From the NCBI GenBank assembly GCA_037957365.1, contig JARHVA010000639.1, positions 1,012,501 through 1,076,500 of the forward strand: a DNA stretch of 64,000 nucleotides, in the 5' to 3' direction. The translations under genes were made by a program, and so were the position numbers. The notes below the pieces were generated by a model that was not told the origin of the DNA, did no database searches, and worked only from the letters and a program-made list of their open reading frames with translations. Each line of letters opens with the position of its first letter. Position 1 is the first letter of the stretch. Shown here piece after piece: positions 36,985-50,234 of the stretch. This stretch comes from Torreya grandis (taxonomy: Eukaryota > Streptophyta > Pinopsida > Cupressales > Taxaceae).

Positions 36985-39700
36985 TGTTCCTCATAAGGTG
37001 TGGTAGTTGTGTCTTGATTTTATTCTCTGTGAGCCACTCACCTTGGTGGCTAAGCTGGCCCTTTTTGACCACTCGATAAAGCGGAATAGAGCGTCCTCTT
37101 ATTGTCTTCATCCATGTGCCCACAATCTAATCCTCCTCCACTAGAGAAAAACTCTGTGGATCAAGGTCATCAATTTCAAGTTGTTCTCCTATGATTGAAG
37201 TGTCTAATAGAGGTGGATGATATGGTTTGAGAAGCTCCACATTAAATATTGGATGCAGACCAAGGTAGGTTGGTAGGTTCAACTCAAAAGCATTTTCTCC
37301 AACTTTTTTGGTGATGGTGTAGGGACCATATTGCAGAGGCCAAATTTTTATGTGTGGGCCTGCAAGTCATTCCTTCTGAAGCCACAACCAAACCTTATCA
37401 CCCACAACAAGATGGTGTGCAATCTTATGTTTGTCATGGCATTGCTTATACTTCTGATTCATCTTCTCCAGGATGTCATGAACTTACTGCTAGATGTGTT
37501 GCATTTTTTCAATGAACTTTGTTGCTTTTGCTACCTTAGATCTTCCATAAGGTGTGTATTCCATGGTGGAGAATGGAATATCTTTATTAATTCGTGTCAT
37601 GGGTTAGAACCTAAAGCATACTTGGAATGGACTATGCTTGGTCGAGTTGTACAAGGATCGATTGTATCCATGTTGTATGAAAAGAAGTACCTCATCCCAT
37701 GTATGTGGATGTTTGGAGTGATACATCTGAATCATGTGAATAATAAAGTGATTCACCACCTCTGTCTAACCATCAGTCTATGGATGGAAGGCTGTGGACT
37801 TCATTAGCTTGGTATCCATCATCTTCCATAGAGTGGACCAAAAGATGCTCAAGAACCTGCTATCTCGATCGGAGACAATGGACTTAGGGAGACCAAAATG
37901 GAACCATACACGACTAAAATAGAGTTGAGCAGTTTCTTTAGTAGATATATTTTTCTTACAAGTAATCATGATAGCCATTTTTGAAAAATGATCAACTACC
38001 ACAAAAATATAGTCCTTACCAAGTTTTGAAGTGGGCAAACCTGAGAGAAAATCCATGGAGACAGATTCCCAAGGCCTAGTTGGTTCTGGCAATGGCATGT
38101 ACAATCCTTGCTTCTTATTTGTTAGCTTGGCTATCATACACGGGGTGAAATATTTGGAGATATCTTTCCACATCCTTTCACATATGGGGCTAGTAGAAGT
38201 GTTTTTTAAGAACTACCAATGTCTTCTCTATACCAAAGTGTCTAGTTGTCTTACTAAAATGTGCTTCCCATATCATCATCTATTGCTCTACAGCTGGAAC
38301 ATAGATGTGCCCCATATGATAGAGGACATTAACTTGCAAATAGAAATTAGAAACATGTTTGCCTTTTTTAAGCACCTGATATGTATCAACAAAGGTAGGA
38401 TCTGCTTCATACAGAGCACCCCAAGTGGCAGTCTCATGTTTGTACAAGTCAAGAACTATTGTGAGTGCAGTAATTGGTAGATGACTCAGACAATCTATAG
38501 TTGTATTTGAGCACCCCTTTTTGTGTTTGATTATTAGATTGAATTTTTGAAGATATGTGGCCCACTTTTGGTGCCTCTCATTTCATAGTTTGCTCTATGT
38601 CTAGATGAATTCCAATGGTCTATGGTCAGTGTGGATGACCATCTCTTTTCCCAAGATGTAGTGTTTCCATTATTTGTAGGATTGCATAATGGCATAGAGC
38701 TCCTTATCATATGTTAGATATTTCCTGACTGTATCAATGAAATTTTCACTATGATATGCAATAGGATGGCCATGTTGCATGATGATAACTCCCATGGCAT
38801 ATTTAGATGCATCTGTCATGAAATCAAAAGGTTGATGCAAATCTGGCAAGGCAAGAATAGGGGCTGAGAAAAGTCTATTCTTTAAATTTACAAATGCCCT
38901 TTATTGTATTTCACCCCATTGAAATGTAGCTTTAGCTCCTCCTTTAGTCACTTGGGTTAGTGACCAAGCAACACGTGAAAATCCAAGAACAAACCTTCGA
39001 TATAAATTTGCAAGACCCAAGAAGCTGTGAAGTTCTGTGAGGGTCCTTGGTGTGGGCCATTCTCAAATAACTTGAATCTTTTTTGGATCAACATGGACCC
39101 CTTCCTCATTCATAATGTACCCGTGGTACTGAATTGTTGTCATCCTGAATGTGCATTTATCGAGATTTGCATACAACTTATGCTCTCAAAAGTTTGAAGC
39201 ACCTTACGAACATGTTGCAAATGTTCCTCCCATGTTCTGTTGTAGATGAGTATGTCATCTAGGTAGACAACCACAAATGAGTTGGTGAAGGGTCGTAGGA
39301 TGTCATCCATCATCCTCATGAAGGTTTCAGGTGGGTTAGTTAAGCCAAAAGGCATAACCAACCATTCAAAGTGCCCCTCCTTTGATTTGAATGCAGTCTT
39401 CCATACATTGGTGGGATTGATGGGAATTTGGTGATAGCCAGATTGGAGATCAATTTTGGTGAAGAACTTCACACCACAGAGTTGGTTCAACATGTCATCA
39501 ATCCTAAGGAGAGGGTAGCGATTTTTCATAGTGATTTTATTCAGGGCTCGATAGTCAATGCAAAGCCTCCATGTTCCATCTTTCTTTGGTGCCAAGACAA
39601 TTAGGATGCCATAAGGTGAAGAGCTTGGCCTGATGTGACCCTTTTGGATCAATTATTGAATCTATCTTTTTATCTCATCATTCTCTAAAACTGATCTGCG
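36985..39700 (-). pseudogene. Unit 1: RT, RNase H and integrase
   Basis: RT (about 39,700-39,140) contains [40 protein letters not shown] and an intact [10 protein letters not shown] catalytic box. RNase H follows (about 38,950-38,500: DASKYAMGVI, then FIDTVRKYLTYDKELYAI). Integrase (about 38,400-37,000) has LGKDYIFVVVDHFSKMA, IVSDRDSRFLS and the first aspartate in MDFLSGLP. The C-terminus carries PLQYGPYTI and VELLKPYHPP, then a chromodomain-like tail (PLYRVVKKGQLSHQGEWL). Stops include TAA and TAG at 39,653-39,655 and 39,662-39,664 before the RT core, and TAG at 37,766-37,768 in the TDGQTE block. Confidence 0.88.
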
Positions 39701-40039
39701 ATACATAGGTTTGTTAGGCAAAGGTAATCCTGGGATCAAATCGATAGAATGTTTTACATGGAAATGCAATGGAACTCCTATGGGTGACTTGAATAAGTCA
39801 TCATATTATCCTTTGATTCATCCTATCTACTTTTGTTGTTGTGTTGATTGTGTGGTTAGGACTACAACATCGGCCTTCTTGGATTTCTATGGTTTGATCA
39901 CTATGAAAACAAATTGCTTTGTTTTCTCCACCAATTTCTCACATTGATTAGCACTGATTAGGGAGATAGATGTGGGAGGTTGTACCTTTGGTACCTTGTA
40001 GCACTTTGTTCCAAGAGTGAGGGTGATTCTTCAAGTTCA

Positions 40040-41500
40040 TGATTCATAGATGCCATGTCACTCATACATGAATGATTAACCAAGGAGTACATCACAAACA
40101 TCTAGATTGACCACATCACACAAGACTTCATCTTGGAAAGGTTTTATTGCATATGAAAGAAGACACTAATGGGTGACATAGAGGTCTCTCCCTGGACTCA
40201 ACCATCCAATATTGTATGGCTTTGTATGAGGCTTCATGGATAGATTCAGACTTTTCACAACTTTAGTAGAGATTAAATTATTTTGACTCCCACTATAAAG
40301 AATGAAATGCAAAGGCTTACCTTTTACCCATAATTTGGAGTGAAATAATCTTTCTTTATCATCTAGCCTTTCCTCACGGGTATGTGATGAAGTGATGATG
40401 GTGTCAGGCTCATCATCTACAATTTCTTCTTCATCCTCTTCGACTGTGGGTTGTGTATGAGACAGAGTAGTAGATGTCAAGTATTGTGACTCAGAAAGTA
40501 GTGACTTGATGGCTCAACATTCTTTTTTGGAGTGAGTTCCAGTTTTGTGATAATCACACCATTTTTCAACCTTCCCCTTCTGGGATTTCTTATCTTGAAA
40601 CTCCTTTTGCTTCCAATTTTGGCCTCATGTTTTAACTTCCTTGTCACTTTTCCATTTTGAGGGTTGACTCTTCGTATTCTTTCTACCATGCTTCTGCTCA
40701 ATCTTCACTGTGAATTTATATGCCTCACTGAGGGTTTCCAAATTGAAGAGTTATATTTCCCCCCATATGTACCATTGTATTCCACCATGATATTTGAGAG
40801 TCTTATGTTTCTCACTTTCTTAGATACCCAATCTTACAGATAAAGAATGAAAAATATCTGTGTAATCTTGAACAGATTGGTCCTTACCTTGGCAAAGTTG
40901 TTACCACTATATGTACAGATCATAATATGCTCCAATGAGATAGTATTCTTCTTTCACTACTTCCAAAAAATCATCCCAGGTAGGTTCCACCTCAAGGCCA
41001 ATGCCATCTATACTGAACCTCTTTTTTTACACTTCCCACCAGTTTTTCATGGGCAATGATGCTTTCAAAAGAGCAAAAGTGATCTTTTCTCCATCAGTGA
41101 ATTCATTTACAGAGAAGTAGGAAGAAAATTGATCTAACCAATTTTCTACTACATCAGCATTGATTTTGCCTTAAAATTTTTGAATATCAAAATTCACCTG
41201 AACCTTGAAGGGTGTTGGAGCATTGAAAGGATGTTCCATGGATGAGGAGCCAGGAAGTGCAATTGAGGAGCTAGAATTTACCATCAAGAGTTGTTGATAA
41301 ATTTGGGAAAATTATTTCAGCATCTATGCTTGTTGTCATTAGAGGGCTTCATTCACCATTTCCTTTAAAGGATTGGATGTCTCAATGTCATCTGTCATTT
41401 GAAGTCATTTGGAGTGAACATGTGGATAGTTTGGAAGCTCTGTTGTTTTCCACCCAAGTTTCTTGTAGCCTGACCTTATCTTCGAGATCATACACTCTCA
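40040..41500 (-). pseudogene. Unit 1: gag and protease
   Basis: Gag (about 41,500-40,500) contains SSMEHPFNAPTPFKVQV, SSYFSVNEFTDGEKITFALL, IDGIGLEVEPTWDDFLEVV and a knuckle region with CDYHKTGTHSKKE, whose next residues carry a TGA stop. Protease (about 40,370-40,050) reads KLWVKGKPLHFILYSGSQNN: the active-site aspartate of the DSG triad is replaced by tyrosine here, while units 2 and 3 keep DSG. The segment ends CDVLLGQPFMYE or similar. Gag would package RNA and the protease would mature the polyprotein. Both are inactive. Confidence 0.85.
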
Positions 41501-41509
41501 AGACAAACC

Positions 41510-41522
41510 AATCTGATACAAC
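41510..41522 (-). other. Degenerate primer-binding site of unit 1
   Basis: At the position of the intact site of unit 3 the sequence is aatctgatacaaa on the plus strand. It is mutated and one base longer than the 12-base tRNA-Met-type site. It lies one base inside LTR B. Confidence 0.6.
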
Positions 41523-41523
41523 T

Positions 41524-42058
41524 AATCCAAAACTTAGAAGTTTTAGTTGATAAATATTTCAATAAAAATGAAATAACATAGTAACAATGAATTCTCTAAG
41601 AAGAGATGTATTATTACTCAAGATCGTATTACAACTATATACTTATCTCTAGGAAGAGATGTCTGATTTTCCATTTCAGGTTACATCTTTATTTATACCT
41701 ATTTTTAAAGTATGGGGAGGATGTGTAAGGTCACCAATATTTAGGGAGATTAAGTGGTTCAACTTCCATGCTTTAAAAAAATACAAAATTCAAGGAATTA
41801 CTATTTTTAGAAACTTACTATTTCTAGACTGCACTACTAAAATTGAAATATGGGGCACTTCTGTTGGGTTTTTGAGGGTCAAAATTCATTAAGTAAATCT
41901 CATGCCATCTCATGACTTTCTCCTCATTCTTATCTTTCCAATGGTTCAAACGGCTGGCCAATTGGAGCTACGGTGCAAAAGTTATGGCTCTCAGAAGTTA
42001 TGTCATAATTTGGGGTGGAATTGTCACCAAATTGTCACCTAAATTACTGCTCGAATCA
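41524..42058 (-). repeat. LTR B (shared by units 1 and 2)
   Basis: Runs from taatccaaaa to gctcgaatca on the plus strand, 535 bp. It serves as the 5' LTR of unit 1 and the 3' LTR of unit 2. Like LTR A, it has TA in place of the outer TG. Confidence 0.92.
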
Positions 42059-42072
42059 TTCCTCCCTTCTTG
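42059..42072 (-). other. Polypurine tract of unit 2
   Basis: Minus strand caagaagggaggaa immediately before LTR B, equivalent to the tract of unit 1. Confidence 0.82.
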
Positions 42073-42089
42073 AAAATCAATGGTCCCCA

Positions 42090-44830
42090 TTGCATCAATT
42101 TTACCCATCAAGTGTGGTATTTGTGTCTTGATTTGATTCTTTGTGAACCACTCACCTTGGTGGCTAAGTTGGCCCCTTTTGACCACTCGATAAAGCAAAA
42201 TAGATCATCCTCTTGTTGTCTTCATCCATGTGTCCACAATACGATCCTCCTCCACTAGAACAAAACTTTGTAGATCAAGCTCATCAATGTTGAGTTGTTC
42301 TTCTATGATTGAAGTGTCCAATAGAAGTGGATGATATGGTTTGAGGAGCTCCACATTAAATATTGGATGCAGACCAAGGTAGGCTGGTAGGTTCCACTCA
42401 AAAGCATTTTCTCCAACTTTTTTGTTGATGGTGTAGGGACCATTTCACAGAGGCCAAATTTTTCTATGTGGGCCTGTAAGTCATTCCTTATAAAGGCAAA
42501 ACCAAACCTTATTAGCCACATTAAAATGGTGTGCAGTCCTATGTTTGTCTTGGTGTTGCTTATACTTCTGATTCATCTTCTCCAGGATGTCATGAAATTG
42601 TTGTTGGATGTGTTGCATTTATCCAATGAATTTTATTGCTTTTACTACCTCATATCTTCCATGAGGTGTGTATTCCATGGTGGAGAATGGAACAACTATA
42701 TCAATTGGTGCCATGGGTTAGAACTTGAAGCATACTTGGAATGGACTGTGCTTGGTCGAGCTATACAAGGCCCGATTGTATCCATGTTGTATGAAAAGAA
42801 GCCCCTCATCCCATGTATGTGGATGTTTGGAGTGATACATCCGAATCATGTGAACAATAAAGTGGTTCACCACCTCTATCTAACCATCAGTCTGTGGATG
42901 GAAGGATGTGAACTTCATCAGCTTGGTATCCATCATCTTCCATAGAGTGGACCAGATCATGCTTAGGAACCTGCTATCTCGATATGAGACAATGGACTTG
43001 GGGATACGAAAATGGAGCCATACATGACTAAAATAGAGTTGAGTAGTTTATTTAGTAGATATATTTTTCTTACAAGCAATCATGATAGCCATTTTAAAAA
43101 AATGATCAACTACCACAAAAATATAGTCCTTACCATGTTTTAAAGTGGGCAAACCTGAGAGAAAATCCATTGAGATAGGTTCCCAAGGCCTGGTTGGTTC
43201 TAGCAATGGCATGTACAATCCTTGCTTCTTATTTGTTAGCTTGGCTATCACACATGGGGTGCAATATTTGAGATATCTTTCCACATCTTTTCACATACGG
43301 GGCCAGTAGAAGTGTTTTTGAAGAATTGCCAATGTCTTCTCTCCACTAAAGTGTCCAACTATCCTACTTAAATATGCTTCCCATATTATCTTTTATTTCT
43401 CTACAGCTGGAACACAGATGTGCCCCATATGATAGAGGACATTATCTTGCAAATAGAAATCAGAAACATGTTTACCCTTTTTAAGCACCTAATATGTATC
43501 AACAAAGGTAGGATCTGCTTCATACAGAGCACCCCAAGTGGTAGTCTCATATCTGCACAAGTCAAGAACTATTGTGAGTGCAGTAATTTGCAGATGACTC
43601 AGATAATCTACAATTGTATTTGAGCTCCCCTTTTTGTGTTTGATTATTAGATGGAATTGTTGAAGATATGTGGCCCACTTTTGGTGGCTCTCATTTCATA
43701 GTTTGGTCTGTATCTAGATGAATTCCAATATTCTGTGGTCAATGTGGATGACCGTCTCTTTTCCCAAGATGTAGTGTTTCCATTGTTTGCAAGATTGCAT
43801 AATGGCATAGAGCTCCTTATCATATGTTATATATTTCCTGACTATATCAGTGAAAGTTTTACTATGATATGTAATAGGATGGCCATGTTACATGATGACA
43901 ACTCCTATGGCATATTCAGATGCATCTGTCATCAACTCAAAAGTTTGATGTAAATCCTCCAAGGCAAGAATAGGGGCTGATCAAAGTCTATTATTTAAAT
44001 TATCAAATGCCCATTTGTTGTATTTCACCCCATTGAAATGTAGCTTTAGCTCCTCCTTTAGTCACTTGGGTTAGTGACCAAGCAACATGTGAAAATCCAA
44101 GAACAAGCCTTTGATAGAAATTTGCAAGACCCAAGAAGTTGTGAAGTTCTATGAGGGTCCTTGGTGTGGGCCATTCTTGAAAAAACTTGAATCTTTTTTA
44201 GATCAACATGGACCCCTTCCTCATTCACAACGCACCCAAGGTACTGAATTGTTGTCATCCTGAATGTGTATTTGTTGAGATTTGCATAAAACTTGTGCTC
44301 CTAAAGAGTTTGAAGCACCTTACGAACATGTTGCAAATGTTCCTCCCATGTTATATTGTAGATGAGTATGTCATCTAGGTAGCCAACCAAAAATGAGTTG
44401 GTGAAGGGTCATAGGATGTTATCCATCATCTTCATGAAGGTTGCAGGTGCATTAGTTAAGCCAAAAGGCATAACCAACCATTTAAAGAGCCCCTCCTTTG
44501 ATTTGAATGAAGTTTTCCATGCATCGGTGGGAGTGATGGGAATTTGGTGATAGCCAAATTTGAGATCAATTTTGGTGAAGAAATTCTCACCATGGAGTTG
44601 GTCCAGTAGGTCATAAATCCTGGGGAGAGGGTAGTGATTCTTCACAGTGATTTTATTTAGGTCTCGATAGTCAATGCAAAGCCTTCATGTTCCATCTTTA
44701 TTTGGTGCCAAGATAATTGGGCTGCCACAAGGTGAAGAGCTTGGCCTGATGTGACCCTTTTGGATCAATTATTGAATCTATCTTTTTATCTCATCATTCT
44801 CCAAAATTGATCTGTGATACACAAGACTGT
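42090..44830 (-). pseudogene. Unit 2: RT, RNase H and integrase
   Basis: RT pieces at about 44,740-44,345 include [31 protein letters not shown] and an intact YLDD box (about 44,360-44,371). The downstream thumb/connection part follows at 44,258-44,058. RNase H follows across frames at 44,050-43,560. Integrase (43,450-42,090) includes RPWEPISMDFLSGLP, KHGKDYIFVVVDHF and a C-terminal LYRVVKRGQLSHQGEW. The same TAA and TAG as in unit 1 are present at 44,769-44,771 and 44,778-44,780. The TDGQ stop is at 42,880-42,882. Confidence 0.86.
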
Positions 44831-45149
44831 TAGAAAAAGGTGATCCTAGGATCAAATCAATAGAATGTTTTACCTAGAAAAGTAGTGGAACTCCTGTGGG
44901 TGACTTGAATATGTCATCATATTCTCTTGTGATTCATCCTATCTACTTTTATTGTTGTGTTGATTGTGTAGTTAGGATTACAACATTAGCCTTCTTGGGT
45001 TTTTGTGGTTTGACCACCATGAGAATAAATTACTTTGTCTTTTCCACCAATTTCTTACATTACTTAGCACTGATCAATGAGACTGATGTGGGAGGTGGTA
45101 CCTCTAGTACCCTATAACACCATGTTGCAAGAGTGAGGGTGATTCTTTG

Positions 45150-46620
45150 AGTTCATCATTCATAGATGCCATGTCACTCATACATGAACGGTTGACCAAG
45201 GAGTACATCACAAACATCTATATTAGCCACATCACACAATACATCATCTTGGAAAGGTTTTATTGCATATGAAAGAAGACACTGATGGGTGACACGTAGG
45301 TCTCTTCCTAGACTCAACCATCCAATAATGTATGGATTTGGATGAGGCTTCATGGATAGATTCAGACTTTTCACAACTTTAACATAGATTAAATTCTTTT
45401 GACTCCCACTATCAAGAATGAAATGCAGAGGCTTACCTTTACCCATAATTTGGAGTGAAACAATCTTTCTTTTTCATTTGGCCTTTCCTCATGGGTCTGT
45501 GATGAGGTGATGATGGTTTCAGGCTCAGCATCTACAATTTCTTCTTCATCCTCTTTGACTGTGGGTTTATTTATGAGACAGAGTAGTAGATGTCGAGTAT
45601 TGTGACTCCAAAAGTAGTGACTTGATGGCTTGACATTCTTCTTTAGAGTGAGTTCCAGTTTTGTGATAATCACACCATTTTATAGCCTTCCCCTTTTGGG
45701 ATTTCTTATCTTAAAACTCCTTTTTCTTCCAATTTTGGCCTCATGTTTGACCTTCCTTGTCACTTTTCCATTTTGAGGGATAACTCTTTGTATTCTTTCT
45801 ACCATGCTTTTGCTCAATCTTCACTGTGAATTTGTATGCCTCACCAAGTGTTTCCAAATTGAAGATTTTCATTTCCCCCTATATGTACCATTGTAGTCCA
45901 CCATGATATTTGAGAGTCTTATATTTTTCACTTTCTTGGATGCCCAATCTTGTAGACAAAGAATGAACAATATTTGTTTAATCTTGAACAGATTGGTCCT
46001 TACTTTGGTGAAGTTGTTGCCACTGTATGTACAAATCATCATATGCTCCAATGGGATAGTATTCCTCTTTCACCACTTCCAAAAAATCATCCCAAGTAGG
46101 TTCCACCTTAAGGCCAATTTCATCTATATTGAACCTCTTTTTGTACACTTCCCACTAGTTTTTCATGGGTAGTGATGCTTTCAAAAGAGCAAAAGTGATC
46201 TTTTCTCCATCGATGAATTTGTTTACAGAGAAGTAGGAAGACAATTGATCTAACTAATTTTTTACTACATTAGCATTGGTTTTGACTTCAAATTTTGGAA
46301 TATAAAAATTCACTTGAACCTTGAAGGGTGTTGGGGCACTGAAAAGATGTTCCATGGATGAGGAGCCAAGAAGTGCAGCTAAGGAGCCAGAATTTGCCAT
46401 CAAGAGTTGTTGAAAAATTTGGGAAAATTGTTGCAGCATCTATGCTTATTTCCATTAGAGGGATTCATTCACCATTTCCTTGAAAGGATCAGATGTCTTG
46501 GTGTCATCCACCATTTGAAGTCGTTTGGAGTGAACAGGTGGATAGTTTGGAAACTCTATTATTTTTCACCCAAGCTTCTTGTAGCCTGACCTCATCCTCG
46601 GGATCATACACTCTCATGAC
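45150..46620 (-). pseudogene. Unit 2: gag and protease
   Basis: Gag (46,620 to about 45,600) contains LLMANSGSLAALLGSSSMEH, a PTPFKVQV block, IDEIGLKVEPTWDDFLEVV and the DYHKTGTHSKEEC knuckle-like segment. The protease (about 45,450-45,160) keeps the active-site triad in PLHFILDSGSQKN, followed by SLNLSMKPHPNPYIIGWLS and CDVLLGQPFMYE. Stops occur, for example TAG in the KNQWEV block near 46,155, and there are frameshifts between gag and protease. Confidence 0.85.
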
Positions 46621-46625
46621 AAACT

Positions 46626-46637
46626 GATATGATACCA
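46626..46637 (-). other. Primer-binding site of unit 2, two mismatches
   Basis: Plus-strand gatatgatacca at the place where unit 3 has gctctgatacca, one base inside LTR C. Confidence 0.75.
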
Positions 46638-46638
46638 C

Positions 46639-47175
46639 TGATCCAAAACTTAGAAGTTCTAGTTGATAAATATTTCAAGAACAAATAAATAACACAGTAA
46701 CAATGAATTCTTTGAGAAGAGATGTATTATTACTCAAGATTGCAATACAACTATATGCTTATCTTTGGGAAGAGATGTCTGATTTTCCATTTCAGGTTAC
46801 ATATTTATTTATACCTATTTTGAAAATAGGGGGAGGGTGTGGAATGTCACCAATCTTGAGGGAGATTAAGTGGTTTGACTTCTATGCTTTAAAACAATAC
46901 AAAATTTGAGGAATTACTATTTTTAGAAACTTACTATTTTTAGACTGCACTAATAAAATTGAAATTCAGGGCACTTCCATTGGGTTTTCAAGGGTAAAAA
47001 TTCATCAAGAATAGCCCATGCCATCTCATAAAATTATCCTCATTCTTATCTTTCCAATGGTTCAAATGGTTGGTCAATTGGAGCTACGATGCAAAAGTTA
47101 TGGCTCCCAGAAGTTCCATCATCAATTGGGGTGGAACTGTCACCCGAATTATCACCTAAATTACTGCCCAGATCA
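46639..47175 (-). repeat. LTR C (shared by units 2 and 3)
   Basis: 537 bp, from tgatccaaaa to cccagatca on the plus strand. Both ends keep the TG...CA dinucleotides, and the first and last five bases (TGATC...GATCA) form the terminal inverted repeat. Confidence 0.93.
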
Positions 47176-47189
47176 TTCCTCCCTATTTG
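47176..47189 (-). other. Polypurine tract of unit 3
   Basis: Minus strand caaatagggaggaa directly before LTR C, slightly diverged from units 1 and 2. Confidence 0.8.
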
Positions 47190-47199
47190 AAAAGTAATG

Positions 47200-49960
47200 G
47201 TCCCCATTGTGTCAATGTTACTCATCAGGTGTGGTAGTTTTGTCTTGATTTGATTCTCTATGAGCCACTCACCTTGGTGGCTAAGCTAGCCCCTTTTGAC
47301 CACTTGATAAAGCGGAATAAAGCATCCTCTTGTTGTCTTCATCCATGTGTCCACAATATGATCCTCTTCCACTGAAGCAAAAATATGTGGATCAAGATAA
47401 TCAATGTCAAGTTATTCTCCTATGACTGAAGTGTCCAATAGATGTGGATGATATGGTTTGAGGAGCTCCACATTAAATATGGATGCAGACCAAGGTAGGC
47501 TGGTAGGTTCCACTCAAAAGCATTTTCTCCAACTTTTCTGGTGATGGGGTAGGGACCATATCGTAAAGGTCAAATTTTTCTATGTGGGCCTATAATTCAT
47601 TACTTTTGAAGTTGTAACTAAACCTTATCACCCACAAAAAAATGGTGTGTAATCCTATGTTTGTCATGGCATTGTTTATACTTTTGATTCATCTTCTCCG
47701 GGATGTCATGAACTTGCTGCTAGATGTGTTACATTTGTTCAATGAACTTTATTGATTTTTCTATCTCAAATCTTCCATGAGGTGTGTATTCCATGGTGGA
47801 GAATGGAACATCTATATCAATTGGTGCCATGGGTTGGAACCTAAAGCATACTTGGAATGGACTATGCTTGGTCAAGTTGTGTAAGGCTCAATTGTATCCA
47901 TGTTGTATGAAAAGAAGCCCCTCATCCCATGTACATGGATGTTTGAAGTGATACATCTGAATCATGTGAATAATAAAGTGGTTCACCACCTCTGTCTAAC
48001 CATCAATCTATGGATGGAAGGCTATGGACTTCATCAGCTTGGTATCCATCATCTTCTATAGTGGACCAGAAGATACTTAGGAACCTGTTATCTTGATCTG
48101 AGACAATGGACTTGGGGAGACCAAAATGGATCCATACATGACTAAAATAGAGTTGAGCAATTTATTTAGTAGATATATTTTTCTTACAAGCAATCATGAT
48201 AGCCATTTTTGAAAAATGATCAACTACCACAAAAATACAGTCTTTACCATGTTTTGAAGTGGACAAACCTGAGATAAAATCTATTGAGATAGATTCCCAA
48301 GGCCTGGTTGGTTATGGCAATGGCATGTATAATCCTTGCTTCTTATTTGTTGGCTTGGCTATCACACATGGGGTGAAATATTTGAGATATCTTTCCACAT
48401 CCTTTCACATATGGGGCCATTAGAAGTGTTTTTGAAGAACTGCCAATGTCTTCTCTATACCAAAGTGTCTAGCTATCCTACTGAAATGTGCTTCCCATAT
48501 CATCTTCTATTGCTCTACAGTTGGAACATAAATGTGCCCCATATGATAGAGGAAATTATCTTGCAAATATAAATTAGAAACATGTTTTCCTTTTTTAAGC
48601 ACCTGATATATATCAGCAAAGGTAAGATCTTCTTCATACGGAGTACCCCAAGTTGCAGTCTCATGTCCACTCAAGTCAAGAACTATTGTGAGTGCAATAA
48701 TTGGCAGATGACTTAGACAATCTACATTTGTATTTGAGCTCCCCTTTTTGTGTTTGATTATTAGATGTAATTACTAAAGATATGTGGCCCACTTTTGGTG
48801 CCTCTTATTTCATAGTTTGCTCTGTGTCTGGATGAATTCCAATGGTCTGTGGTCAGTGTGGATGACCGTATCTTTTTCCAAGATGTAGTGTTTCCATTAT
48901 TTATAGGCTTGCATAATGGCATAGAGATCCTTATCATATGTTAGATATTTCATTACTATATCAGTGAAATTTTCACTGTGATATGCAATAGGATGGCTAT
49001 GTTGCATGATGATAGCTCCCATGGCATATTCAGATGCATCTGTCATCAACTCAAAAGGTTGATGAAAATCTGGCAAGGCAATAATAGGGGCTGAGCAAAG
49101 TATATTCTTAAAATTCTCAAATGCCCTTTGTTGTATTTCACCCCACTAAAATGTAGCTTTAGCTCCTCTTTTAGTCACTTGGGTTAGTGACCAAGCAACA
49201 TGTGAAAATCCAAAAACAAACCTTCGATAGAAATTTACAAGACCCAAGAAGCTGTGAAGTTTTGTGAGGGTCCTTAGTGGGGGCCATTCTTGAATAACCC
49301 AAATCTTTTTTGGATCAACATGGATCCCTTCCTCATTCACAATGTACCTAAGGTATTGAATTGTTGTCATCTTGAATGTGTATTTGTCGAGATTTGCATA
49401 CAACTTGTGATCCCAAGAGTTTGAAGCACCTTACGAACATGTTGCAAATGTTCCTCCCATGTTTTGATGTAGATGAGTATGTCATATAGGTAGACAACCA
49501 AAAATGAGTTGGTGAAGGGTCATAGAATGTCATCCATCATCCTCATGAGGGTTGTAGGTGCGTTAGTTAAGCCAAAAGGCATAACCAACCATTCAAAGAG
49601 CCCCTCCTTTGATTTGAATGTAGTCTTCCATACATTGGTGGGAATTTGGTGATAGCCAGATTTGAGATCAATTTTGGTGAAGAAATTCACATCATGGAGT
49701 TGGTCCAACGGGTCATGAATCTATGGGAGAGGGTAGCGATTCTTCATAGTGATTTTATTCAAGACACGATAGTCAATGCAAAGCCTCCATGTTCCATCTT
49801 TCTTTGGTGCCAAGACAATTGGGCTACCACAGGGTGAAGAGCTTGGCATGATGTGACCCTTTTGGATCAATTCTTGAATCTGTCTTTTTATCTCATCATT
49901 CTCCAAAATTAATCTGTGATATATAGGACTATTAGGCAAAGGTGATCGTGGGATCAAATT
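47200..49960 (-). pseudogene. Unit 3: RT, RNase H and integrase
   Basis: This is the best-preserved RT start: [20 protein letters not shown] and [19 protein letters not shown] are open, without the two stops of units 1 and 2. [20 protein letters not shown] has lost a few residues relative to the other units. The catalytic box near 49,480 reads YLYD in place of YLDD, so the first catalytic aspartate of the pair is lost. RNase H and integrase follow (DYIFVVVDHFSKMAIM-type block, about 48,230). The TAG in TDGQ is at 47,996-47,998. The chromodomain-like tail lies at 47,330-47,220. Confidence 0.86.
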
Positions 49961-50234
49961 GATACAATGTTTTACCTAGAAATGCAATGGAACTCCTGTG
50001 GGTGACTTGAATAAGTCATCATATTCTCATGTGATTCATCCTATCTAATTTTTTTGTTGTGTTTATTGTGTAGTCAGGACTGCAACATCAACCTTCTTAG
50101 ATTTCTGTGGTTTGACCACCATGAGAACAAATTACTTTGTCTTCTCCACCAATTTCTTACATTCTTTAGCACTAATTAAGGAGATAGATGTGGGAGGTGG
50201 TACATCTGGTACCTTGTAGTGCCATGTTCCAAGA

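Noticed and set aside
37331..43000. Long plus-strand open frames of 158-159 codons in units 1 and 2 of the array (37,331-37,807 and 42,466-42,945)
   Set aside because: They are antisense to integrase and are conserved between units only because the units are duplicates. The minus strand carries the recognisable integrase.
36472..46909. Open frames of 68 codons starting MNSLRRDVLL inside the LTRs
   Set aside because: They recur because the LTR recurs. There is no protein motif, and LTRs are not expected to code.
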